Positions 1 to 7,991 of a stretch of 23,140 nucleotides of DNA are shown piece after piece. A program made the position numbers and the translations under genes. The stretch is from Porphyra umbilicalis (taxonomy: Eukaryota > Rhodophyta > Bangiophyceae > Bangiales > Bangiaceae). The stretch is from positions 1 to 23,140 of the forward strand of contig KV919320.1 in the NCBI GenBank assembly GCA_002049455.2. The letters are read 5' to 3'. The notes beneath the pieces are model-generated. The model saw only the letters and a list, made by a program, of their open reading frames with translations. It was not told the DNA's origin and searched no databases. How positions within the stretch are numbered: the first letter of the stretch is position 1; the number at the start of each line of letters is the position of its first letter.

Positions 1-894
1 TACATGGGATGATGTGGGTGCACGCCGTGCACTAGCTGTCCTTTCCTGAGTACGTACCAGGCCACGGCGGCTGCGCCTGCACCCTGGGTCCTGCTGAATA
101 GAGCCGTTGGAGGTGCCTGTACGCTGTCGCGCATGCCACCGTGGGTATGGGAGCGTCAGGATACACTGCTCAGGTGCCCGGATTGTTTGGGCCCCTGGCG
201 GTGCGCTGACAAGGACACCACAGCGGTCGAGGTGGGTGCGTGCCATCATGGATGATCCATCGGCCGCTGCACGGTCGTGCGTGGCAGCATGAACAATAGG
301 ACGGCGGCCAGCAATGGCGAGCGCCCAAGCACCACCGTGACCGTATCGGTTGTGGACTGCATGCGTGGATGTGTGTGACGTGTTGATCGCATGCAATTTC
401 ATGCTCGACGACGATAGTGACAGATCTGGATGCATCAATTGTCTCATGATCAATGGAATTGCTATGAGATGGGTTCTCATTTTAGTGCCGAACACGTATG
501 CAAGCGGATTGGTTCCCGCCAAAAGAGTCTAGACGACCTTCTTGGCGCGCTTCCATGTTGTTCATGCCAGCCACCCGCACGCCTCTCTTGGCTCGGCGGA
601 CCTGGCGACGTCCCCCCCTGTGCTGTTTGCCGCGGCCTCTCTGTCGAACACGCCGTCCGTAGCCACACCTTTCCCCCGTCTTTCGACTCCCACTCCCATC
701 GCTTGTCCCACCTCTGCGCGCCTGTTGCTGTTGCTCTCCCCCCGACCACCAGGGCGCCACCCGTCCTCACCCACGCCGCGCCGCGCTTATCGCCTTGCCC
801 CCCGCCACCAACCCCGCGTCTGTGATCGACGTCTCGGCCCCCCCCCCCCCCGCATCTGCACGCTCTCGGGCTCCCTCCCTCTGCAGCCGCCCCC
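1..894. other. Upstream/intergenic DNA and 5' leader of SLD5
   Basis: No convincing gene. The first 500 bases are of mixed composition with only short ORFs that carry no recognisable motif. From about 540 to 894 the plus strand becomes strongly pyrimidine-rich (CCCC, CTCT and a C14 run at 838-851), which fits a transcribed leader or core promoter just before the SLD5 start. GTGCAC at 18-23 and again at 27-32 makes a short self-complementary site of unknown meaning. Confidence 0.5.
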
Positions 895-2124
895 ATGGCC
901 ACCGAGGAGGACGCGCCGCCGCCGCTGCCCAACCTCGGGGAGCTCGCGTGGGACGGCGACGACGGCGCCGCCGGTGGCGTTGGCAGCGCCCCCCCCACTG
1001 GCGGCAGCGCCCCCCCCCTCCCCTCTGGCAGCGGCTCCCGCTCCCGCGCCCACACCGCCACTGGCGGCTCGTCGACGGGTTCGGGCGGGGCGGGCGGCGG
1101 GGGCGCCCCCCCCCCCCCCCAATCCCCGACGGCGTCGGCAGCGCCGACGCGCGCGCCCTCCAAGCTGCCATGTACAATGAGCTCCACGCGCCCGACCTCC
1201 TCCCCTACCCCGACGTCCTCATCGCGTCGGTGCGGCGGCTCCTCGACGCGGCGTCGGCGGCGATGGGCGACGAGGAGGCGGCCGCCGCGTCGCTGCCGGC
1301 GGCCGCAGCGCCCGCGGCGGCGCTCGTCACCCACGCGCGGCGCGTCGAGGCGGGGCGCCTCACGCACCTGCTGCGGGCGACGCTGCGCGCGCGCCTCCGA
1401 AAAATCGAGGCGGGGTGGGCGGCGCTCGCCGCCGACGCGGGCGCGCGCGTCAGGCTGAGTGCGGCGGAGCAGGATTTCTTGGACGGCTACGCGGCGGCCG
1501 TCAAGGAGGCGTTTGTCGGCGGCTTTTTGGGGCTGCTGCCGGAAAAGGTGCGCGGCGTCGACGCGGATACCGACGGGCGGGTGCCGATTGTCGTCAAGCC
1601 CCGCTTGGACGCGTTTGTGTGGTGCAAGCGCGGGGGGGGGGGTGGGGGGGGGGCGGACCTGGTCGTGTCCATTGATGATGGGTATGTTGCGGGGGGGAGG
1701 GGGTTGGTGCGGCGGGTGCCAGGAGGCGCCTGTGCGGCGCAGCAGAGGAAGCCCCGTGGGGGGGGGGTTGATGGCGCCCTCACCGCTCGGCGTGCCCCAC
1801 CGGTCACAGACGATTGTCTTGGCGGTTGGGCGGCGACGCCGGGCGCCGCCTGTGCGAGCGGCCGCAGTTTCGAGCGTTTGGTCATCTGACGTACCGTTGT
1901 CTCACCCCTCGCCCCACTGGTGATGGCCATCGCGCATGGTACATCGCTTACTGTCTTGTGGCTTCGGGTGTCGCTGTATACGTGGGTTTTCTCGACACCT
2001 CTTCTCCCCGCCACCCAGTCCGGAAGCATCGGCAACCATTTCCATTGCCGATGGCGACGTCGTGTGCGTCCGCTACCGGTCCATCCAAGCGCTGGTGGAA
2101 GCCGGGGACCTGCAACTCATCTAG
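895..2124 (+). CDS. SLD5: GINS complex subunit Sld5 (GINS4), two exons
   Basis: Sld5 is one of four GINS subunits. GINS joins MCM2-7 and Cdc45 to form the CMG replicative helicase in the nucleus. Exons are 895-1681 and 2019-2124, giving about 297 residues (human about 223). The start MATEEDAPPPLPNLGELAW has a good Kozak context. The helical A domain shows ALQAAMYNELHAPDLLPY, then LLRATLRARLRKIEAGW, the YLRxRLxKIE-like signature, then LSAAEQDFLDGYAA. The B domain runs from PRLDAFVWCKR into exon 2 and ends DGDVVCVRYRSIQALVEAG-DLQLI, matching the family's xxLIRYxxIxPLVxxGxVxLI terminus. The N-terminal frame and the domain frame differ by one base. The switch lies at the C15 run 1106-1120, and one extra C there restores a single frame. 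The N-terminal 70 residues are a Gly/Pro/Ser-rich extension. Identity is secure; exact run lengths are not. Confidence 0.93.
1682..2018 (+). other. Intron of SLD5
   Basis: Donor GTATGT directly after GATGATGG, acceptor CCACCCAG. Joining is in phase and gives DDG-PEASATISIADGD, after which the conserved Sld5 end follows. A possible branch site CTGAC lies at 1886-1890, unusually far (about 128 nt) from the acceptor. The intron has three-stop content and G-rich runs near its 5' end. Confidence 0.85.
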
Positions 2125-2475
2125 GCGGTTGGAGTTGTTGCATGCATGATGGTGTGCCGCCTCGGGGGCACGCTGGAGTGAGGTAACTCGTGTACAGGCA
2201 AGAAGAATTCGGCTCCCGTTTTTTTTGTGTGTGCGCTTTTCCTTTCTGGTTGCTTTTGTGCTGGCCGCGGCGCCCAATGCCATAGGTGGTAACGTACACC
2301 CACGTCAATAATGGGGCCAGAATCGCCGGCACTCATCACTCTCCGATCGGCTCCAGAACATGACACGCTCTCTGCCGTGAACCGACCGCTACACGCTCGT
2401 CCGCCCCGCCAAGTCGCATCTCCGTGGATACTTGCAGCCACTACTCCGCTCCCTCCACCCAAAAAGTTCTCTCTG
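2125..2475. other. Convergent 3' region between SLD5 and APH1
   Basis: Holds the 3' ends of two genes that face each other. It contains a T-rich stretch at about 2220-2265 (T8, then TTTTCCTTTC and TTGCTTTTG). No AATAAA or TGTAA poly(A) signal is visible on either strand. No gene is seen. Confidence 0.5.
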
Positions 2476-3195
2476 CTAGAGGGACCGCTTTCCTTGCGTC
2501 ACCCGCCGCATGGTCGACACAACGACGACCAAGCCCACGGCCGCGACCATCCCCAAAACCATCCCCAGCGTCCACCGGCAGCCATTGTCGTTGCGGCTAC
2601 CAAGGCTAGCCTCCGCCACCCCAATGTGCACCGCAATGACAGCGGCAATGCCGAGCCAGTTGCGGTCCGTGTAAAACGGCCACACCCACACTGCCAGCAG
2701 CACGTGGAGGATGGAGTAGGCGGCGGCGAGGGTGCCCGCCGCCACAAAAAAGTTGATGGGGCACTTGTCCGTGTAGATTGCCGAGTCCGCCATGTAGTGG
2801 TCCGCCATGAAGGAGACGAGATTGGTCAAGACCGAGATCAGCCCAAAGCCGGTCCCCACCGCGATGCCCGTCAGCGTCACGTTGATGGGACCGGGACGGA
2901 GGAACGCGTCCGCACCGTCGCCCATGCTGAGGAGGTACTGGAAGAGCTCGTGGAGGCCGAGGCGGGAAAACTCTTGGACAAGCGCCGTCATTGCCAGCAC
3001 GTACGGGTACGTCTCCTTGGCAGGGGGGATGGCGTGCCAGATGACAGCGGAAACTGACAAGGCGAGGATGTAGAAAAAGGCGGAGAGAACGCCAATGATG
3101 GTCAGGTGGGGGCGCGGCAGCAGCAGCACCAGCGTGATGCCGACCGTGGGACCGAGGGCTATGAGCAGCACCCCGACCGCAAGGAGGGTGACCAT
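2476..3195 (-). CDS. APH1: Gamma-secretase subunit APH-1
   Basis: APH-1 is the multi-span scaffold of gamma-secretase, the intramembrane aspartyl protease built from presenilin, nicastrin, APH-1 and PEN-2. It acts in ER, Golgi and endosomal membranes. The frame is an intact single exon of 239 residues (family about 245-265) with seven hydrophobic segments. Diagnostic residues: the transmembrane-4 motif G110xxxG114xxxG118 (TGIAVGTGFGLISVL), and the two family histidines H164 (SILHVLLAVW) and H190 (AVIAVHIGVAEASL). Their spacing of 26 equals that of human H171 and H197. EFSRLGLHELFQYL matches the conserved EVFRxxxxxL region. The start (ACCATGG) has an excellent Kozak context, and the protein begins directly with transmembrane segment 1, as APH-1 does. 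No frameshift and few homopolymers. The gene is divergent from maspardin. Presenilin, nicastrin and PEN-2 are not in this window. Confidence 0.93.
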   Translation of the reverse strand: MVTLLAVGVLLIALGPTVGITLVLLLPRPHLTIIGVLSAFFYILALSVSAVIWHAIPPAKETYPYVLAMTALVQEFSRLGLHELFQYLLSMGDGADAFLRPGPINVTLTGIAVGTGFGLISVLTNLVSFMADHYMADSAIYTDKCPINFFVAAGTLAAAYSILHVLLAVWVWPFYTDRNWLGIAAVIAVHIGVAEASLGSRNDNGCRWTLGMVLGMVAAVGLVVVVSTMRRVTQGKRSL

Positions 3196-4068
3196 GGTGC
3201 GCAGGTATGGGGGGAAGACAAGTAAGTCGACGGGGTGAAGGCGGCAGGAGCCGTGGAACAGGGGAGAATGCGGGCGTCACGTCGGTGGAAGAGCAGTGGT
3301 TGATGAGGTGGCGTACAGAAGGTAGACACCGCCACAAAAAGGGTCCGCGGGCCCGTCAGCAACTCGGCGAGCGCCGGTGTGCCGGCTGCACTACCGGGCG
3401 GGCGCGCATGACCGCCGCAACGTAACGGCGGCGGGGCGAGCAGCGAGCGCGTGGGAAAGGGCAAGGACGCTGTTGGCGTACGGTACCGCGGCCGCGTACC
3501 AGCCGCCCACACCGCCAGGCCGGCTTCGTGTGCGCGCCACGACCAGTGGGTCGCGACTCGTGGTTCGTGGCGAGCATGGCGTTGGTCTGGCAAAAACGGT
3601 AGACTTACTCAAATGACTTGACTGACAGCAGCGTTCAACACCAACCACGTGAAGCGCTTACACCTTGATAGCGCTCTCTTCCAGAGGCTTTGGAAGAATT
3701 CATGAACTGGGGTGGCAATTTGGATCTCATGTGACAATTTGTGCTCCTTGCTGTGTTTGCAGGCTGTACTTTGGTCTGCAGTCTGCGACTGCAAGCAGTT
3801 GCGCCAGCGGTGGCAGGCTTGCACGAGGGTGGCGACGGATCGTCTTCCTCCGCCGGCCTGCCGTCTCGCCAGCTGCGGCAGGACCCCGCCGGTCTTGACC
3901 CGCCCACCCACTGCCTTCAACCATTGCTGCTCCACTTGATCCCCCTTCTCTCTCCTCAGCTCTACCTTTTCGTCTCTGTTTCCTTGCTGATTTGGTCTGC
4001 TCCGCCTCCTGTCCGTCCAACCTACTCGCTGTCGCTTCCTCGCGAGTCCTCTTTCTACTATTATTGCC
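3196..4068. promoter_or_regulatory. Divergent promoter region, APH1 (-) and SPG21 (+)
   Basis: About 0.87 kb between two head-to-head starts, so it should hold both promoters and leaders. Composition is notably less GC-rich at 3600-3800 than in the flanking genes. CTGTGTTTGCAG ending near 3762 and TCTCTCTCCTCAG ending near 3960 look like 3' splice sites, so a 5'-UTR intron of SPG21 is possible, but I cannot fix a donor. No protein-like ORF is seen. Confidence 0.5.
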
Positions 4069-6251
4069 ATGGGAGACCTCGCCCGCACCCCCGCCTATGC
4101 CAACTTTCGCGCGTGGGTTCCCCGCAACACCGTCCCCGTCGGCGCGTCCGCCACCCTGTGGACCTACTACGACTGGGGCCCACGGGAGTACGCCATCCCC
4201 CTGCTGTGCCTCCATGGCGCCGCCGGCTCGGCCGACGTCTTTTTCGCGCAGGTGCTCGGGCTGGCCACCGCCGGCTACCGCGTCCTCACCGCCGAGCTGC
4301 CACCCTACTGGTCCGTCGCGGCCGCCGTCGACGGCCTCGGCGCCTTCCTCGACACCCTCCGCCTGCCCGCCGTGCACCTGTACGGCGCCGGCCTTGGCGG
4401 CTTCCTCGGCCTCGCCTTTGCCGGCCGCCGCCCCGAGCGCGTCGCGTCCCTACTCTTGACGCACGCGTTTGTGGCGACGGGCCCGCTGCGGCGGGCGTCC
4501 CCCTACTCCCCGGCGGTCCTCCGGTGGCTCCCCGAGCCGCTCGTCCGCTCTGCGTTTGCGCCGCTCCTCCCGTCGGGCGTCGCGCCGCTGCCCGTCGCGC
4601 GGTCCGTCGAGTTTGTTGCTGCGCGTGTGGCGACGGCGAGCCGCGACGCGCTCGCGTCGCGCCTCGCCCTCCTCGCCGCCGCCACGGACCTGTCGGGCAA
4701 ACTCGCGCGCGTCCGCCCGGCGGCGGTGACGCGCGTCGACTCGACGGACCGCCGGTCGCCCGTCGCTGCGGCGATCGACGCGGCGCTCGACGCGGCGCTG
4801 CCGGGCGCGCGCGTCGCCTACCTCAAGGGGGGGGGGGACTTTCCCTACTTGTCGTCTCCAGAGGGGACGACGATGCACCTTGTGGTGCACCTGCGGCGAC
4901 ACGGCGCGCCGCCGGTTGACGCGACGGCGCTGCCACCGCTGCCGCCGCCGGCGCGCGTGCCGCCGCCGCCGCCGCCACGGCCGCCGGCGGTGGTGCCGGT
5001 CGTGGCGGCGGCGGGGGGGGGTGGCGGGGGCGGCGGCGGCGGCGGCGGCGGCGGCGGCAGCGACAGCGGCCGTGGCGGCGCTGCCAATGGCGGCGCCGCC
5101 GCCACGGCCGCGTCGGCGTCGTCGCCCGGTGGCGGCGGTGGCAAACCCAACCCCCTCGCGAGCCTCGTCTCGGCCGTCGCCTCGGTCGCCGCGCACGTGC
5201 ACTTTCCGGGCATAACGGGCGGCGGGCAGGGTCCCCCCCGGGCGGTGCGGGCGCGCCCCCTGGCGTCGTCACCGCCGCCGCCGTGCCGACGGTGCCGACC
5301 GTGCAGTCCATCCACCCGCCCCCCACCGCCGAGGCGGGCGGGTCAGCGGCGGCGGCGGGGGCGGCGACGGGGGTGGCGGCGGGTTCGCCTGGCGGCCCCC
5401 ACTCCCCGTCGGCCGCCACCGACGAGGTGGTGGCGCGGCTGGCGGAATTCCTCCCCGACCGACCGTCACCCTTCCTCGTCGCCGTCGCCGCCGACACGGG
5501 CAATGACGTGCAGGCGGCGTTGACGGCCATCCTCGACAACCGGTATCCGGCGGACTTTGGGTCGGCGCCGCCGGCGGGGGGGCGGCCGCCAGCGGGGGGG
5601 GTGCCGCAACGGGCAGCGGCGGCGGCTCGTCCACACCGGCGTCTGCCGCCACGAGCCCCGCACCCGCCCCCCCGACCGACCCCGTCCGCGCAACGGCCGG
5701 GCGGCGGCGGCACCGGCGGCCGTCGCCCGCCGCCGCCGCCGCCGCCGACGGCCTCCCGCCGTACGTGACGGGGCGGGCGGGCGGCCGGGGCGACGGGCGC
5801 TACACGCTCGGGCCGGGTCCCGGCGCAGGGGGACTCCCGGCGTTGCCCCTCTCCCCGTCGGCGGCCGAGGCGCCGGCGGCCACCCCCGCCGCCGTGGTCA
5901 CACCCCTGCCGCTCGGTCGCACCGCGGCGGCGGAGCGGGCGGGTGGCGACGCGGCGGCGGTGGCGCACCCGCCGGGCGTCCCCGGCGCGGGCGCAGGGGC
6001 GCCGCCGCCCGACGCGGACGATGGCAGCAGCGACGGGGAGGTGTTCAACCCGGCACCCCGCACGCCGCCGCCGCCGCCGCCAGACGCTGCCGCCGCCCCC
6101 GTCGATGGCGACACGGCGGCGGGGCTGTCGCCCGTGTCATTGGGCGCCGCACCCGCGTCGCCGTCGACGCCGTCGGCGGGGCCGCCGCCCGCCTCGCCGG
6201 CGGCGGCGGCGGCGGCGACGGCGGCGGCGGGCGTCGGCTCCCCCGGCGCGA

Positions 6252-6286
<35 letters not shown>

Positions 6287-6502
6287 CCCGCCGGCAGCAG
6301 CGCCGACCCCCTGACGAGCGACGACCCGCTGCCGGCCGCCGGCAGCGCGGCGCCGCCGCCGCCCGTGCCCGCCGACGGGCCGACCGCCGACGGCGGGGCG
6401 GGGGCGGCCGCCCAGCCAACCGACGAGGATGCCGAAGACGAGCGCCTCGCCGCGTGGACACGCAGCGCCTACTCGGTCAATGAGGTGCGGGGCAAGTGGT
6501 GA
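4069..6502 (+). CDS. SPG21: Maspardin (SPG21/ACP33)-like alpha/beta-hydrolase-fold protein with long C-terminal tail
   Basis: Maspardin is a cytosolic/endosomal alpha/beta-hydrolase-fold protein; in humans it is linked to spastic paraplegia 21 (Mast syndrome). Residues 1-285 match it throughout: the N-terminal YANFRAWVPRNTVPV, YYDWGPREYAIPLLCLHG, ADVFFAQVLGLATAGYRVL, the PYW motif, VHLYGAGLGGFLGLAFAG and AYLKGGGDFPYLSSPEG. The nucleophile-elbow serine (human S109, GASLGG) is glycine here (G108). After about residue 290 comes a Pro/Gly/Ala tail. It contains a CUE/UBA-like segment at 5418-5561 (VVARLAEFLPDRP, then NDVQAALTAIL) and an acidic end, DEDAEDERLAAW. Human maspardin is 308 residues; this one would be about 811. 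The frame changes twice, at C7 5233-5239 and G7 5576-5582, and each change is cured by one added base. The ATG follows ATTATTGCC. The hydrolase domain is certain. The tail is inferred from its continuous open frame and could end earlier or splice onward at GTGAGC (6501). Confidence 0.93.
5418..5561 (+). other. CUE/UBA-like helical segment inside the maspardin tail
   Basis: About 48 residues: TDEVVARLAEFLPDRPSPFL followed by VAVAADTGNDVQAALTAIL. The pattern Leu-x-x-Phe-Leu-Pro, a hydrophobic middle helix, then Gly-Asn-Asp-Val-x-x-Ala-Leu-x-x-Ile-Leu follows the three-helix CUE plan (MFP motif; GDVxxAIxxLL). Such domains bind ubiquitin. This is the only ordered-looking stretch in a tail otherwise made of Ala, Gly and Pro runs. 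Recognition is by eye and the CUE-versus-UBA choice is open. Confidence 0.6.
6121..6152 (+). repeat. Tail repeat copy A (inside SPG21)
   Basis: GGGGCTGTCGCCC followed by GTGTCATTGGGCGCCGCAC encodes GLSPVSLGAA in the maspardin tail. The same block recurs at 6988-7019 with 27 of 32 bases equal. It is preceded in both places by CCAGACGC (25 bases nearer in copy B). Confidence 0.55.
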
Positions 6503-7991
6503 GCGCGCGGCGGGGGGGGGGGTGGCTGTGGCGTGGCCCGTCGGCGCTGTGGCGGGGGGAGGGGCGCTCGCCGCGTGCATTGTCGGCGGTCGCTCCGCCG
6601 CCGCACGGTCGCGGCCGCCCGCCCGCGGCGGGGGCGGGGGGGTGCACAAGGGGGGGGGTGCGCACCCCGCCGCGAGCCTCGCGGGTGGGTGCGCGTGCGC
6701 GCTCGCGTGGGGGGGCGGGAAGCTGGCCGCGCTGCGCGCCCCACTGCCGCTGCCGGCACTGTGGTCGGGCGCCGTTGCCGGCGGCCGCCGTGCCGCGCCG
6801 TGTAAAATGAAAGGAATCCCCCACGCGCGCTTTTTTGCGTGCTTTTTTTTCCACTGGCGGGGGCGGCGGCGGCGGCGGCGCCACGCGCGGCACCCGCCCC
6901 CGACCAGTCCCCTCCCCGCGGCCGCCCCGCGCGTGGCCGCGCCGCCCCCGCCACGCGCCGCGGCCGCGGCCGCCAGACGCGGCCGCGGGGGCTGTCGCCC
7001 GCGTCGCTGGGTGCCGCGCGCACGTTGCCGCCGCCGCCGCCGGCGCCGCGTCCGCCGCCCGCCCCGCCGACGGCGGCGGCGGCCGGCGGCGGCGGGCGTC
7101 GGCGCTCCCGCCGGTCCCGCCGCACCCGCCGCCGGCGCCGACGCCGCCGTCCCCATTGGGACGAGTGCGGCGGCGGGGTGACGGCGGGGAGACGAGCCGC
7201 CCCCGCCGGCCGGCCGTTCAGCGCCGGCGGCCGGCATCGTGGCGTCGGCCCTCGGGTGGAGCGGGCGCCCAAACGGCCCCCCACGTATTTCGATACCGCA
7301 GGAGACGCTTGGCAACTGCCACAAAGGAGCACAAAATAGGGCAGAAAAAAAAAAAAAAACAGCCGCCCGCAGCCGCTGCGGGGGGGGCTCTGCCGCCCAC
7401 ACAACGGCGCTACAAGTCCCGCGCGGCCAGCAGCGACGGGCTACGGTCCCCCCCCCGCCCCCCCAAGACCCCCCCCACCCCGACGCGACCGACAGCCAGC
7501 TGCCGACGCGACCGCCCGCCGCCGCCGACACGGAGCGCCCCAGCAGGCGCCCCCCGTCGGCGGCGGCGGCGCCCCGCCGCCGCCGCCGCCCGTCGGCCGC
7601 TGACGCCGCCCGCGGGGACACGGGTGGCGGGGGCGCGCGGGCTGGGGCGCCGCCGCCGGCGGCGCCAGACCCCCCCGCCGGCGCCACGGGCGCCGCCTTG
7701 ACCGCCGGCGACGAAGCCGACGGGCCGAGGGGCGGCGGCGGCCCCGCGGGTCGCCCGCCGAGCACCACGGAGGAGGGGGAGGAGGATGCCACGCCACCCA
7801 CGGGGGTGGCGCCCGCCGTCGCGCCGCTGCTGGGCGCCGACGTGCTGGCGGCGGTCTGGGAGGTGGCCGCCTGCAGGGGAGGGGGCGGCGCCGACGCGCC
7901 CAGCAGCACCGTTGTGGAGGGTGACGCGCGAAAGGCTGGCGCGGCATACACGGTGGGGGACTGGGGGGGGGCTGCGTGAGCGGCAGGTAGG
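6503..7991. other. G/C-rich spacer of uncertain coding status downstream of SPG21
   Basis: About 1.5 kb with no recognisable domain. It contains repeat copy B, T6 and T8 tracts at about 6830-6850, TGTAAAATGAAAGG near 6800 (a possible 3'-end signal), and an A15 run at 7345-7359. The plus strand from about 7500 to 7979 stays open and looks protein-like: STTEEGEEDATPPTG, then LLGADVLAAVWEVAA. It ends AYTVGDWGGAA before a stop, which resembles in position and pattern the maspardin end AYSVNEVRGKW. No ATG opens it. It may be a degenerate tail duplicate, an extra SPG21 exon, or nothing. The opposite strand is equally open, so strand cannot be settled by eye. Confidence 0.35.
6988..7019 (+). repeat. 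Tail repeat copy B (downstream of SPG21)
   Basis: Second copy of the 32-base block; it can encode GLSPASLGAA in frame 2 of the plus strand. About 75 bases later, GCGGGCGTCGGC also recurs, as it does after copy A. This suggests a partial, degenerate duplication of the maspardin 3' part rather than chance low complexity. Confidence 0.5.

Noticed and set aside
107..292. Short ORFs in the first 540 bases
   Set aside because: No motif, no conserved pattern and no splice context; cannot be distinguished from chance.
5020..5060. GGC/GCC arrays (here and at 6252-6282, 18141-18180, 22580-22610) as CRISPR or satellite arrays
   Set aside because: They are codon repeats for polyglycine or polyalanine within coding regions, without spacers.
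5233..5582. Programmed ribosomal frameshifting in SPG21
   Set aside because: The same type of slip occurs at unrelated G/C runs in six genes with no shared slippery heptamer or stimulatory structure; run-length error is simpler.
7345..7359. A15 run as the poly(A) tail of a retroposed gene copy
   Set aside because: No target-site duplication is visible and the sequence before it is not a recognisable 3' UTR. A similar A14 run at 8433-8446 is clearly the polypyrimidine tract of a minus-strand intron.
6137..7951. 604-codon minus-strand frame across 6137-7951
   Set aside because: Overlaps the SPG21 tail in antisense and is low-complexity Ala/Pro/Ser; no family features. Left as unresolved spacer.
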